Assembly: GCA_001898225.1 (NCBI GenBank)
Contig: MKTJ01000080.1
Location: 62,001 to 126,000 of the forward strand
Length of the DNA stretch: 64,000 bases
Source of the DNA: Chloroflexi bacterium 54-19
Lineage (GTDB): Bacteria; Chloroflexota; Chloroflexia; Chloroheliales; Chloroheliaceae
Direction of reading: 5' to 3'
The translations under genes were made by a program, and so were the position numbers. The notes below the pieces were generated by a model. That model worked only from the letters and a program-made list of their open reading frames with translations. It was not told the DNA's origin and made no database searches. This document shows, piece by piece, positions 49,725-58,917 of this stretch. Position 1 is the first letter of the stretch. Each line of letters begins with the position of its first letter.

Positions 49725-49778
49725 TTTAATAACTCTCTAACAATCCTCAAATTTTAAGCAATAATCGTTAAAAAGAAT

Positions 49779-50015
49779 TTACGCCTGCGGCTTTTCTTCA
49801 GTGATAGGTGTCGCCGGGGGCAGGTCGCTATCGGCTTCTTCCTGGGCGGCAATTTTATTGACGCTATAGGCAAAAATCACCAATCCTACGATAACCCCCA
49901 GGATCAACCCCAGCCAGCCGAGCAAAGTCAGGCCAATCCAGCCCAGGATAATCGCCGGGGCCAGCAGGACAACCAGGGCCAGGATATAGAGCGCAATTCC
50001 CTTTATTTGTTCCAT
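49779..50015 (-). CDS. Small membrane protein (78 aa)
   Basis: Not recognised. About 78 residues with two adjacent hydrophobic helices (GIALYILALVVLLAPAIIL and LLGWLGLILGVIVGLVIFAY) and a polar, proline-rich C-terminal tail (DLPPATPITEEKPQA). ATG 50015 is chosen because the longer frame adds an unlikely region; the Shine-Dalgarno (CGGAA) is weak. It is upstream of maf in the same direction with a 54-base gap and probably shares its transcript. Confidence 0.55.
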   Translation of the reverse strand: MEQIKGIALYILALVVLLAPAIILGWIGLTLLGWLGLILGVIVGLVIFAYSVNKIAAQEEADSDLPPATPITEEKPQA

Positions 50016-50105
50016 TTTATTTGTTCCGCACAGCCTTACACGTTGTAAATAAACATTGAACGTTTTCTGATTATACCATTTTTGAATCGCAGTATCTGAG
50101 AAAAA

Positions 50106-50122
50106 TATCCACATTATCCACA
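50106..50122 (+). other. Two adjacent DnaA-box-like 9-mers
   Basis: ATATCCACA (one mismatch) directly followed by TTATCCACA (exact consensus), overlapping by one base. They lie in the divergent region between the small membrane gene and the PP2C gene. Two boxes alone do not make an origin; a regulatory DnaA site is possible. Confidence 0.4.
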
Positions 50123-50435
50123 TGGGCCCTGGCCCTGTGGAAAGATGGCTCCAAGATAATTTTAGTAGACGTTAAATATCCGGCAGTTTTGTCTATTTAC
50201 CCGGTATGCGCTATGGAGTAAAATGGTGTAAAATAACTCAACGCAGGTTGGCCGTTGCGGACTACCCTAACGAAAGAAGTTAAATCTTTTTAAGATAGCA
50301 GCCTCTATTTTTCGGTAAATGCCAGGGGGTGTTTACCTAAAATTAGGTTGGGTATTAGCGACTGCCTTTAACCGGACAACGCGGGGAATAGGGTATACTC
50401 CCTTCCAGTTAAGTGTTAAAGTAGTGGTGGGGTCT
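50123..50435. other. Intergenic stretch upstream of the PP2C fusion gene
   Basis: About 310 bases, divergent promoter region. TATACT at 50392-50397 is a possible -10 with a poor -35. An in-frame upstream extension of the PP2C frame here does not look coding. Confidence 0.4.
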
Positions 50436-53400
50436 ATGGGGCAAATAATAAGCACTGATCGAGTGCAAGCGGTGAAAGATAAATTGCCTGAAGTAATTAA
50501 CAATCCTGGCGCGAACAGCGGTCTGCTGGTAAGTTTCCATGAAGAAGAAAATATTGGCAAGCGAAAAAAAGAGCAGCAGGATGCTCATGGTAACTTGCAC
50601 ATACCGGCCAATTTCTCCCTGGGAAGACCTGCCGGGTACCTTTTCGTGGTCGCGGACGGGGTTAGCATGGGTCAGGCCGGTGCTTTAGCCAGCCGCACCG
50701 CTGTCGATGTCATTCTAAAGGAATTCCAACACCGCCTGGATGACGGCCAGACCGATTTGAGCCAGGCCCTGGTGGACGCCTTTGCCGCCGGGAATTACGC
50801 GGTCTACCAGCTGGCCCGCACTCGCCAGGGAATGGCGACCACCTGCATAGCCGCCCTGGTCTGCGGCCAGAGCCTGGTCACGGCCCATGTCGGGGATAGC
50901 CGGATTTATCTCTCCCGGAAAGGCCGGGGCCTGATGCCGGTCACGGTCGACCATAGCTGGGTCACCGAAATCGGTGAGGTCATGGTCAAACAGGGCATGA
51001 TGACCGAGCGCGAACTACAAAATGACAGCCGCCGCCACACCATCACCCGCGCCTTTGGCTTGCAAGAAAAAATTCCCGCCGACATCAACGCGGCCACCCT
51101 CCAGGCCGGTGACATGGTGGTCCTCTGCACCGACGGCCTGTGGGATTTGATTCCCGGAGAAAAATTCGAACAAGACCTCGAAGCAGGCGTTGCCGACCTG
51201 CCCAACCTGAGCCACGACCTCGTAAACCAGGCCATGAATGCGGGCGGGCGCGATAATATTACCCTGACCCTGGTCAGAATTGACCAGCTTGACCGCCCGG
51301 TGGATTTCCCGGCCCTCCCGGCCCTGCTTGAGCGGACCGCCAGGGACGTAGCCGACCGGACCCGCCCTCTCGAAATGACCGACAACCGCAAGACACTTGG
51401 CAATATGCCGCAACCGACGCCTAAGCCGGTTTCCAGCTTTAACCTGCCTTCGCCCACCCGCCCGTCCGACCCAACTTACGATAATAACGACGTGGCCGCC
51501 CAGGTTGACGATACACCCAGCATGAAGCTGCCAATTTTCAATCCTGAAGTCCTGCTGACCAAAGCCCAGAAAAGCTTTGCCCTGGGGGACTGGGATAAAG
51601 CGATTGACTTTTATATTGAAGTCGAATTGATGCAGCCAAGCTATCACGGCCTTTACGAAAGCTTTTCCAGCGCGCTCATTCGTTATATCGGTATCGCAAT
51701 CGGTGAAGGGCAGGTCGGGCACGCCGATAACCTGGTCAAACATCTCGAAAATAATCATATTACCCGCTATCTCGAACCGTTGGCCGACTACTGCAACGAG
51801 GAAAGCCGCCGGGCTGCCGCTGCCTATCATTACCCGGCCTCGAAAGCCTATGCCCAGTTCTGCTTACGCTTGCGGCCTACCGACGTCCGCGCCCGGAACC
51901 TGGCCGACCTGGCCGAGATGTACCTGACTTTGCAAAAACCGCGTACCTCGCTCTCCGAACGGTTAGCCGTTGCCCAGAAGATTTATGCCCGTGACGAAAA
52001 TTACGGGAAAATCCAGGACGACCTGGCGAAAATCTATATGGAACTGGGTGACGAAGCGGTACGGCAACAGGCCCTGGAAGACGCGGCGGGCTGGTACAGC
52101 ATGATAATGGCCCTGAAACCGGTGGATTCCCGGCTCTTGTCGCTGGCTAACAACAAACACCGGGCAGTTAAAGACGATTTGAGCCGCCGCCCTAACTCCG
52201 GCCCGGCTTCCTCGTTCTCGGCGCCTGCCAACCCGGTCATAGCGGCCCAATCCCCGATTACCCCCAATTCTTACAAGGGGTTGACAGGTACTTTCAAAGA
52301 CGTTAAGCCCGAACAGGAACTCGTCAACCGGCTGAAAGACCGGGTTTCGCGGGCCCAGAAAGCCTGGGATGGCGGACGCAAAGAGGTGGGCTCGGAATAT
52401 ATCTACCTGGTAGACCAGTTAAACGAACTGCTCACCCCGAATCCCTGGCAGCAGACCCTGCCCAGGGTTTGCTACGACTACGGCAAGTGGTTGCTCGACC
52501 AGCGCCAGTACGAGGAGGCCCGGCCTTATTTCTTGAAGGCTCAGACCCTCGGCATGGCCGCCGCCCAACAGCGTATCAAAGAAGTGGACCGGCTGATAAA
52601 GGAAAAGACCTCCAAGACGCGCGGCCCGATTCCGCTCGACTTGCCCGAACCGCTTTCGACCGCTTCCCAGGTCTCTTTCGGCGCGGCTGGCGATAAGAGT
52701 TCGTCTATCATGCCCGACACTGCCCCCAAAGGAAGCGATGCTGCGGGGTCCAACCTGACCAACGCGGCCTCCCTTTTCACGCCGCGCCGCTCGGAGAAGA
52801 TGAACGCGCCCCTGATTTCGCCCAAACCGGAACTCCCGGCAGACGGCATTTTCGTGGGCCGGTCGCGGGAACCCGAACCAAACCTGAACCCGTCGCTCGA
52901 TTCGCTGCCAACCATTACCAATCCCAGCAACCCGCTTTCGATGCCGCCGCGCTCGGCGGCGGTAATTGCGGCAGGCACCTGGCGCGAACCGGAGGAACCG
53001 GCGGAGAATCCTAGAATCGGCCAGCCGGGCGAGAATACCCGCTCCCGTCCTGTCGCGGAGCCCACTAAACCCCCGGCCAAACCGCCTCTCACCAGTACGG
53101 GCGGTCGCAGCCTGGGTGGACTTCAAAACAAGGGCGAGTTTTCAAACAATATGACCCTGGCGGCTCAGCGCGAGATGAACCGGGGCCGGGGCTTTACCCT
53201 GCCCAGGGAACACCCGACTAATCGCCGGAAAAACCCGGCCATGCCCGGCGGCTTCTTGAACACCGTTTCCGGTTATGTCCTGCCGGGGCTGGTCATCGGT
53301 ATAATAATCCTTGCCTTTATAATTGTCGTGCAGGTGGTCGTGCCCAAATTTGGGCAGAGCAGCCCTACCGCTACCACCGGTCCGTCCTCGGCGGTAACCG

Positions 53401-54326
53401 CAACCCAGAACAGCGCCACCGCCGCTACAACTCCGCAGACTTCCCCGGCGGCTTCGGTCGCCTCCATCGGTGGAGTCCAGGGAATTGTACGGATTGAGGG
53501 GGTCAAACCGGATGACGTGGTGGTCTTCCTGGCAACGGCGGGAGATGTCAATTCACCTTACCGCGAACTGACCCAGGAAACGACCCTTTTCCGCTTGCCC
53601 GTGACAACCCTGAACAGGTTGGACCCGACCCAGAAATATATTGTGGTGGTCCGGCCCAAGGATACTGCTACCCGCAAGTACGCCGAAAACCTTTCGCCGG
53701 ATAACCCGTCCCAGAAGCCGTTTATCAGCCCGGAAATCACTTTCGACCCGACCAGGGGCTTTGATACGACGATGCGGATTACCAGCGAAATGCTGGCTTT
53801 CTACCCGCTCAAAGGGGGCGATACCGACCTGGAACAGAACGGTATCCGCTATGTGGGCGCGACCCATCACAACCTGGGCGGAGACTTCCTGGCTTACTAC
53901 AATGCCAACGGTGGCCTGGGCCGGTTTGGTTTCCCCATCTCGGAGGAATTTGATTGGACCGGTAACGGTCACGTCCAATTCTTCGAGCGGGCCTGGTTGA
54001 CCTCGGATGGAGCCGGAAAACCGGTCTCGGTCGGCAAAATCAGCCGGGCTTTGCTGGATAGCTCCTGCACAAATATCGTGCGGCTGCCACCCGATGTAAC
54101 ACCCCTGGCGGTGCCGACTCTCAAGGTGGACCCTGCTTTCGCGGCTTTTGTGGACCAGTTTAAGCTGGGAGCGCCCCAGAGCCAGCCTTTCGACACCAAA
54201 GATAAACTCAAAGTGCAATACTTTGACACCGGACGGCTCGAACTTGATACCACCAACGCCGACGCCAAACCGATGCTGGGCTTGCTCGGTAGCGAATACG
54301 CCCGCTGCACCGGCTGGCTAAAGTAG
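50436..54326 (+). CDS. PP2C phosphatase fused to TPR region, transmembrane helix and extracellular domain
   Basis: 1296 residues. Residues about 20-290 are a PP2C (PPM) Ser/Thr phosphatase with all metal motifs: VVADGVSMG, GMATTC, AHVGDSRIYL, VLCTDGLWDL and GGRDNITLTLV. About 370-690 hold helical TPR-like repeats (LTKAQKSFALGDWDKAIDFYIEVELMQP; YARDENYGKIQDDLAKIYMELGDEA). A Pro/Ser-rich linker follows, then one transmembrane helix (about 945-968), a Thr/Ala-rich stalk, a beta-rich domain (VRIEGVKPDDVVVFLA) and a C-terminal domain with YYNANGGLGRFGFPISEEF and VQFFERAWL. That last type is common at the outer face of Chloroflexota proteins. So a cytoplasmic phosphatase is tied to an external sensor. 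ATG 50436 has GGTGGGG upstream. No kinase gene is adjacent except the histidine kinase on the other strand. Confidence 0.85.
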   Translation: MGQIISTDRVQAVKDKLPEVINNPGANSGLLVSFHEEENIGKRKKEQQDAHGNLHIPANFSLGRPAGYLFVVADGVSMGQAGALASRTAVDVILKEFQHRLDDGQTDLSQALVDAFAAGNYAVYQLARTRQGMATTCIAALVCGQSLVTAHVGDSRIYLSRKGRGLMPVTVDHSWVTEIGEVMVKQGMMTERELQNDSRRHTITRAFGLQEKIPADINAATLQAGDMVVLCTDGLWDLIPGEKFEQDLEAGVADLPNLSHDLVNQAMNAGGRDNITLTLVRIDQLDRPVDFPALPALLERTARDVADRTRPLEMTDNRKTLGNMPQPTPKPVSSFNLPSPTRPSDPTYDNNDVAAQVDDTPSMKLPIFNPEVLLTKAQKSFALGDWDKAIDFYIEVELMQPSYHGLYESFSSALIRYIGIAIGEGQVGHADNLVKHLENNHITRYLEPLADYCNEESRRAAAAYHYPASKAYAQFCLRLRPTDVRARNLADLAEMYLTLQKPRTSLSERLAVAQKIYARDENYGKIQDDLAKIYMELGDEAVRQQALEDAAGWYSMIMALKPVDSRLLSLANNKHRAVKDDLSRRPNSGPASSFSAPANPVIAAQSPITPNSYKGLTGTFKDVKPEQELVNRLKDRVSRAQKAWDGGRKEVGSEYIYLVDQLNELLTPNPWQQTLPRVCYDYGKWLLDQRQYEEARPYFLKAQTLGMAAAQQRIKEVDRLIKEKTSKTRGPIPLDLPEPLSTASQVSFGAAGDKSSSIMPDTAPKGSDAAGSNLTNAASLFTPRRSEKMNAPLISPKPELPADGIFVGRSREPEPNLNPSLDSLPTITNPSNPLSMPPRSAAVIAAGTWREPEEPAENPRIGQPGENTRSRPVAEPTKPPAKPPLTSTGGRSLGGLQNKGEFSNNMTLAAQREMNRGRGFTLPREHPTNRRKNPAMPGGFLNTVSGYVLPGLVIGIIILAFIIVVQVVVPKFGQSSPTATTGPSSAVTATQNSATAATTPQTSPAASVASIGGVQGIVRIEGVKPDDVVVFLATAGDVNSPYRELTQETTLFRLPVTTLNRLDPTQKYIVVVRPKDTATRKYAENLSPDNPSQKPFISPEITFDPTRGFDTTMRITSEMLAFYPLKGGDTDLEQNGIRYVGATHHNLGGDFLAYYNANGGLGRFGFPISEEFDWTGNGHVQFFERAWLTSDGAGKPVSVGKISRALLDSSCTNIVRLPPDVTPLAVPTLKVDPAFAAFVDQFKLGAPQSQPFDTKDKLKVQYFDTGRLELDTTNADAKPMLGLLGSEYARCTGWLK

Positions 54327-54342
54327 GAATTTCTAAATTTTC

Positions 54343-54375
54343 AAAAGGACCGGAGTTGCAAGCCCGGTCCTTTTT
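54343..54375. terminator. Terminator between PP2C gene and histidine kinase
   Basis: AAAAGGACCGG/CCGGTCCTTTTT, perfect ten-base arms. It can end both convergent transcripts. Confidence 0.85.
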
Positions 54376-54410
54376 GATTCATCTTATATAGCATATAACA
54401 ATTTTTGGAT

Positions 54411-57002
54411 TTAATCGGGCGGGAGGTTGAGGGGCAGGCTGATACAGAAGGTGCTGCCGCTTTCCGGCACTGTTACCCCGGAATTAGCCGCCTGCTCGGC
54501 CCATATAACCTCGGCGGGGTCTGGTGGTTCTTCCAGGGCCTGCGCTTCCTCCAACCAGAGGCGGCCCTGGTGCGCTTTCATTATTTCGCCGCACAGGTAA
54601 AGACCCAGCCCGAATCCGGCCACCTCGTAAAGACTGACGTTGCTGGCCCGGTGAAACGGCTGGAACAAATTCGGACGGTCCTGTTCGGGTATACCGATGC
54701 CGTGGTCCCGGACCGACACCACCGCCATACCTTCTTCCACAGCCAGTTTCACCTCAATAGGACCACCTTTGGGGGAATATTTAATCGCGTTGGTCAAAAG
54801 GTTGTTCAAGACCTGTTCAAGCCGGTGCGAGTCGCCTGTAACCGTCAATTCGATAGGTGCAACAACGTTAATGGTATGGTTGCTGGTCGTGGCTTGCAGG
54901 GCCTGGGAAGTTTCCCGGACCAGGGCGGCGAGGTCGAAGGGCCGGAATTGTAATTCCAGGCGGCCATGCTGAATCCGCCGGGTATCGAGCATATCGCTGA
55001 TAAGCTCTATCATGCGGTCTACCTGCTTTTCGACCGATTGCAAGGTCGAAACCTCATTCGTTATCCCGGCCTTTTTGAGGCGGCGGATAGCCAGTTGGGT
55101 CAGCCCTTTTATCGAGGTTATAGGAGTTTTTAGTTCGTGCGAGGCAATTGTTAGAAATTCGTCCTTCTGCTTTTCCAGGCGTTGCAGTTCGGTTACGTCG
55201 CTCACGATAGCGACCCCACCCCGAATTTCGCCGCTGGAAGCCCGGATGGGCGCAAAACTTACCCTGACCTGGACCGCCTGACCGGTTATTCCGTGGTTGA
55301 TCATTTCGCGGAAGTCGGTATTGGTGACACCCCGCAAAGCCTGGACTAACGGGCGTTCCTCGCGAGGGACGGGACGACCATCCGGGTAAAAGACCTTTAG
55401 CTGTTTATAGCTGGCAACCGGGTCATCGGCGTCATTAAGACCGAGAATATCAATTGCGCGTGGGTTCAAACGGGTGAGTTCGCCCGACAGGTCACAGATA
55501 AAGATTCCGTCCGGGATAGCTTCGATAATTGCGCCGAGTTCGTCGGCTTGCTGGGCTAAAAGCCGGGCCAGGTTTTCGAGTTCCTGGCGGGTCGCCATTT
55601 CGGCGGCGGCAGCTTGGCGCGCTTCCTCGTAATGGCGGGCATTGGTCAGGGCCTGGGTAACCCGGCGGGACACTCCCTCGGCCAGGAGAACATCCACCTC
55701 ACTATAAGCCCGCCCCGAAGCGCCATAGACAAAAACGATTATCCCCTCAAATTCATTCCGGGAACCAAACGAAACAGCCAGGCTGGAATTTATCCCCAGG
55801 GCGCGATAGCAATCCAACTCGGCCTCGGAAAGACCTTCGGCAACGGAGCCGGGATTCACCTGTTTTACGAGCCGGTGGGCGTGGCCGTTTAGGGCCCCGG
55901 CAATCCCAAAAACGGTCTCCCGTGAAATCGGGTGTTGTGCCAACCATTCTGTAAACCGGGCCTTGTCTGCCCGGTCAGGGGCAGCCAACACCTGTAATTT
56001 AACCGTATTGTCGGGCTGTAACAGGAAAATCAGGCAGACATCGGCCAGGGACGGCACCGACGCCCAAGCTACCTCATTCAAGATAGTGTCATACTTGAAG
56101 GTCGAGTTAAGCAGGTGGCCGAGCGTCATCATGAAACCCTGGGCCTTTTCCATCTGCTTGCGCTCGGTGATGTCGTGGACCACCGAATAAAGCAGCCGTT
56201 TACCGTCAATATTCAGAGGGCTGGACCGGACCTCGACATCGTGAATCGCCCCTGCCGAGTCGCGGTGCCGGAATTCAAAATATAGCCGTTGCTCGGATTC
56301 AGCCTTTGCCATTTCGGCTTTTACTTCTTCCGGGGAGAGAGTATTGATGTTATTTATGTTAAGTTTAACCAGGTCAGCCCGGTCGTAGCCGTAAAACCGG
56401 CAAGCCGCCTCGTTAGCGTCCACCACCGCCCCGGTCGCCGGGTTAATCAGCAGTTTGACGGCGCTATTATTTTCAAACATCTGGCGGTAATGGGCATTCT
56501 CTTGCCGGTGAGAGTTGGCGACCGCTTCAAGCCGAGCCGCTTCGGCCAGGGCTTCGCGGACGGTTTCGCCAAGCGTTGCCAGGTCGTTTGCGGCCAGGTA
56601 ACCGTTGGCCCCGGCCTTTATGGCAGCTACCGCTGCCAGCAAAGTGGGCCGCTCGGCTATAAGGATGGCAGGGGTATGCGGGAAAAGAGACTGGTAAGTT
56701 TTTAAAGCCGGAAAGGGCGGGCCGGACAGGCCGGGCAAAGTATCGCTCAGCAGAACCAATTGCCAGGTCGAAGTTTGAGCCGGGACAGACCGCGAAAGAA
56801 TTTCCAGGGAGTCGTAGCGGGAAACTTCAATCGCGAAACCGGCCTGTTCCAGCAGGTTAAGCCAGTGGGCGGATTGTTCTTCGGGCGCGAGCGTTAGTAC
56901 CTTAAGGGAAGTGGTCAAGAGCCGTTCCTTGTTTCCAGCCGTTTTGAGGTCTGCGGTTATCCAGGTTTTTAGGATTGGATAAGAATAATAATGCTTTACC
57001 AT
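54411..57002 (-). CDS. PAS/GAF sensor histidine kinase with pseudo-receiver N-terminus
   Basis: 863 residues. N-terminal receiver-like domain (about 33-150): WQLVLLSDTLPGLSG lacks an Asp at the phospho-acceptor position (Ser instead), and the acidic pair is absent. Then PAS (YRQMFENNSAVKLLINPATGAVVDANEAACRFYGY), a GAF domain (LNEVAWASVPSLADVCLIFLL), a second PAS (LGAIIEAIPDGIFICDLSGELTRLNPRAIDILGL), HisKA with FLTIASHELKTPITSIKG (phospho-His), and HATPase with N box LLTNAIKYSP, G1 DHGIGIPEQD and GFGLGLYLCGEI. All kinase motifs are intact. No membrane segment, so it is cytoplasmic. ATG 57002 has no ribosome site; a TTG at 56918 with AAGGA seven bases upstream is an alternative. No response regulator is adjacent. 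Confidence 0.9.
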   Translation of the reverse strand: MVKHYYSYPILKTWITADLKTAGNKERLLTTSLKVLTLAPEEQSAHWLNLLEQAGFAIEVSRYDSLEILSRSVPAQTSTWQLVLLSDTLPGLSGPPFPALKTYQSLFPHTPAILIAERPTLLAAVAAIKAGANGYLAANDLATLGETVREALAEAARLEAVANSHRQENAHYRQMFENNSAVKLLINPATGAVVDANEAACRFYGYDRADLVKLNINNINTLSPEEVKAEMAKAESEQRLYFEFRHRDSAGAIHDVEVRSSPLNIDGKRLLYSVVHDITERKQMEKAQGFMMTLGHLLNSTFKYDTILNEVAWASVPSLADVCLIFLLQPDNTVKLQVLAAPDRADKARFTEWLAQHPISRETVFGIAGALNGHAHRLVKQVNPGSVAEGLSEAELDCYRALGINSSLAVSFGSRNEFEGIIVFVYGASGRAYSEVDVLLAEGVSRRVTQALTNARHYEEARQAAAAEMATRQELENLARLLAQQADELGAIIEAIPDGIFICDLSGELTRLNPRAIDILGLNDADDPVASYKQLKVFYPDGRPVPREERPLVQALRGVTNTDFREMINHGITGQAVQVRVSFAPIRASSGEIRGGVAIVSDVTELQRLEKQKDEFLTIASHELKTPITSIKGLTQLAIRRLKKAGITNEVSTLQSVEKQVDRMIELISDMLDTRRIQHGRLELQFRPFDLAALVRETSQALQATTSNHTINVVAPIELTVTGDSHRLEQVLNNLLTNAIKYSPKGGPIEVKLAVEEGMAVVSVRDHGIGIPEQDRPNLFQPFHRASNVSLYEVAGFGLGLYLCGEIMKAHQGRLWLEEAQALEEPPDPAEVIWAEQAANSGVTVPESGSTFCISLPLNLPPD

Positions 57003-57241
57003 ATTTTACAATTACTAAATAGTTTTGACAATGCTTATAATTAAGTGTTTAAAGCTTAATTTGTTAATGTTAAATATAATTATGGGTAAAATTAGAAAAA
57101 GATGAACCGGCCTGAAAGAATTCCTCATTACAAGGGGTAAAATTGGAAAACCACCCTGAATTAGCTTAAATTTTATATAGTAAGGTTATCTTGACCGGGT
57201 TACCGTTTTGGGTTTAGGGCCGTTTTAGGGCTTGGTTGTGC
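57003..57241. other. AT-rich divergent region before miaB promoter
   Basis: About 240 bases, markedly AT-rich, between the kinase and miaB. TTGACA at 57026-57031 is followed too closely by TATAAT to be a promoter pair. No gene seen. Confidence 0.4.
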
Positions 57242-57270
57242 TTGTAAATGCCGGAATGATAGTCTATAAT
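57242..57270 (+). promoter_or_regulatory. Sigma-70 promoter of miaB
   Basis: TTGTAA, 17 bases, TATAAT. It would start the miaB transcript near 57277, with a leader of about 160 bases. Confidence 0.65.
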
Positions 57271-57439
57271 ACGCCACGAAAAATAAGCTTATCTAAAAGC
57301 AAATTAAGCGTTGATTTTTTAGCGATAACACGATAAGAAAAAACGATTAAGATTAAAAGGAAGAATCAGCTTCCCCTAATTCATTTATAAGAGCCTGTGT
57401 AACAAGGCAGGACCAATTTTCAGGGTCAGAGTAAAAAAA

Positions 57440-58855
57440 ATGAAGCAGTATCATATTTGGACCATAGGTTGCCAGATGAACCACGCCGACAGTATCCGTA
57501 TCGGTTCGGCCCTGGAACAGACCGGCTACACTTTTACCGAGCAGGTTGACGATGCCGACCTGATTATTCTCAATACTTGCAGCGTCCGGCAGCGGGCCGA
57601 AGACAGCGCCCAGGGCAAGCTTGGTTCGCTGGTACCGCTCAAAAAGAAAAACAAAGACCTCGTGGTAGCCGTAACCGGTTGCATGGTCCCGCCCCAGGAA
57701 GAAGGCAAACGCCCTCTCTACAAACGCTTCCCGATGGTGGACCTTTTCTTCGATACACTCGACCCGCAGCGCCTGATTGAAATTCTGCCCGAACCGGGCT
57801 GTGCTCCCGAAGTTGAACCCGCCCTCACCAACGGTCACAGCCTGACCATCCAGAATAAAATCGGCGTGACCGCGTTTGTATCGGTCATTTACGGCTGCAA
57901 CTACACCTGCTCTTACTGCATCGTACCGCTGCGCCGGGGCAAAGAAAAAAGCCGCCCGATTGACGAAATCGTCAATGAGATTAAGGGCTATGTGAAACGA
58001 GGAGTGAGAGAAGTAACCCTGCTCGGCCAGACCATTGATGCTTACGGTCACGACCTGCCGGGCCGCCCCGACCTGGCCGACCTTTTCTACGCCGTAAACG
58101 AAATCGAAGGGCTGTGGCGTATCCGCTTCCTGACCAGCCATCCCAAAATGATGAGCTACAAAATGATTAAAGCGGTAGCCGATTTGCCGAAAGTCTGCGA
58201 ATACTTTAATCTGCCCGTGCAAGCCGGGGACAACGCCATTCTCAAGGCGATGAAACGGCCCTACACCGTCGAATTTTACGAGAAACTGGCCGCGACGGTT
58301 CGGGATACCGTACCGGGGGCCGCCCTTTCTACCGACATCATCGTAGGCTTTCCGGGTGAGACCGATGAGCAGTTCCAGCACACCTACGAACTGCTGGAAA
58401 GAATCCGCTTTAACGAGGTTCACGTGGCGGCCTACTCGCCCCGGCCCGGCACCCTGGCCGAGACCTACGAAGACAATGTGCCGCTGGACGTCAAACGCGA
58501 GCGGCTCCAGGCTGTTGAAAGATTACAGGAGGGCATCGCCCGCAGCTACAACCAGCCCTTCATCGGCCAGGATGTAGAAATCCTGGTGGAAGGTATGGAG
58601 AAAGGCCGCTGGAAAGGGCGCAGCCGGACTAACAAACTGGTCTTCTTTGACAACCCGGCTGGCACGGATTATGACGGGCTGGACTGGACCGGTAAACTGG
58701 TGGACGTAACGATTGAAACGGCAGGACCGTGGTCGCTGGTTGGCCGGGTCGCCGGGACACCACCCGTCCGCAAGGGCCGGTTACTGCCGGTCTTCCAGGC
58801 CGAGGAAGAAGTGGCCTGCGAGGTAGAGTTACCGCTATCCGGTGTTAGCAAGTAG
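57440..58855 (+). CDS. miaB: tRNA-2-methylthio-N6-dimethylallyladenosine synthase
   Basis: Radical-SAM methylthiotransferase that modifies A37 of tRNAs. 471 residues: N-terminal UPF0004 domain with WTIGCQMNHADS, LNTCSVRQRAEDS and AVTGCMVPPQEE (three Cys for the auxiliary cluster), radical-SAM motif VIYGCNYTCSYCIVPLRRGKEKSRP, LLGQTIDAYGHDL, and the C-terminal TRAM domain (DVEILVEGMEKGRWKGRSRTNKLVFF). All six cluster cysteines are present. The segment around IVPLRRGKE with GREKSR variation is normal for MiaB rather than MtaB/RimO. Confidence 0.95.
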   Translation: MKQYHIWTIGCQMNHADSIRIGSALEQTGYTFTEQVDDADLIILNTCSVRQRAEDSAQGKLGSLVPLKKKNKDLVVAVTGCMVPPQEEGKRPLYKRFPMVDLFFDTLDPQRLIEILPEPGCAPEVEPALTNGHSLTIQNKIGVTAFVSVIYGCNYTCSYCIVPLRRGKEKSRPIDEIVNEIKGYVKRGVREVTLLGQTIDAYGHDLPGRPDLADLFYAVNEIEGLWRIRFLTSHPKMMSYKMIKAVADLPKVCEYFNLPVQAGDNAILKAMKRPYTVEFYEKLAATVRDTVPGAALSTDIIVGFPGETDEQFQHTYELLERIRFNEVHVAAYSPRPGTLAETYEDNVPLDVKRERLQAVERLQEGIARSYNQPFIGQDVEILVEGMEKGRWKGRSRTNKLVFFDNPAGTDYDGLDWTGKLVDVTIETAGPWSLVGRVAGTPPVRKGRLLPVFQAEEEVACEVELPLSGVSK

Positions 58856-58917
58856 CCGGAGCAAGTTAGGTTGTACAACTCTTAGTTTATGTAAGTAAAG
58901 AGGTTGGAGAGAAAGTT

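Noticed and set aside
50106..50122. Replication origin at the paired DnaA boxes
   Set aside because: Only two boxes, no AT-rich unwinding element and no dnaA/dnaN/gyr genes nearby.
57026..57042. TTGACA with TATAAT close by as a promoter
   Set aside because: The spacing between the hexamers is about five bases, far short of 16-18.
57353..58423. Long open frame (356 codons) antisense to miaB
   Set aside because: No recognisable family, low-complexity composition typical of an antisense shadow, and miaB on the other strand has every conserved motif.
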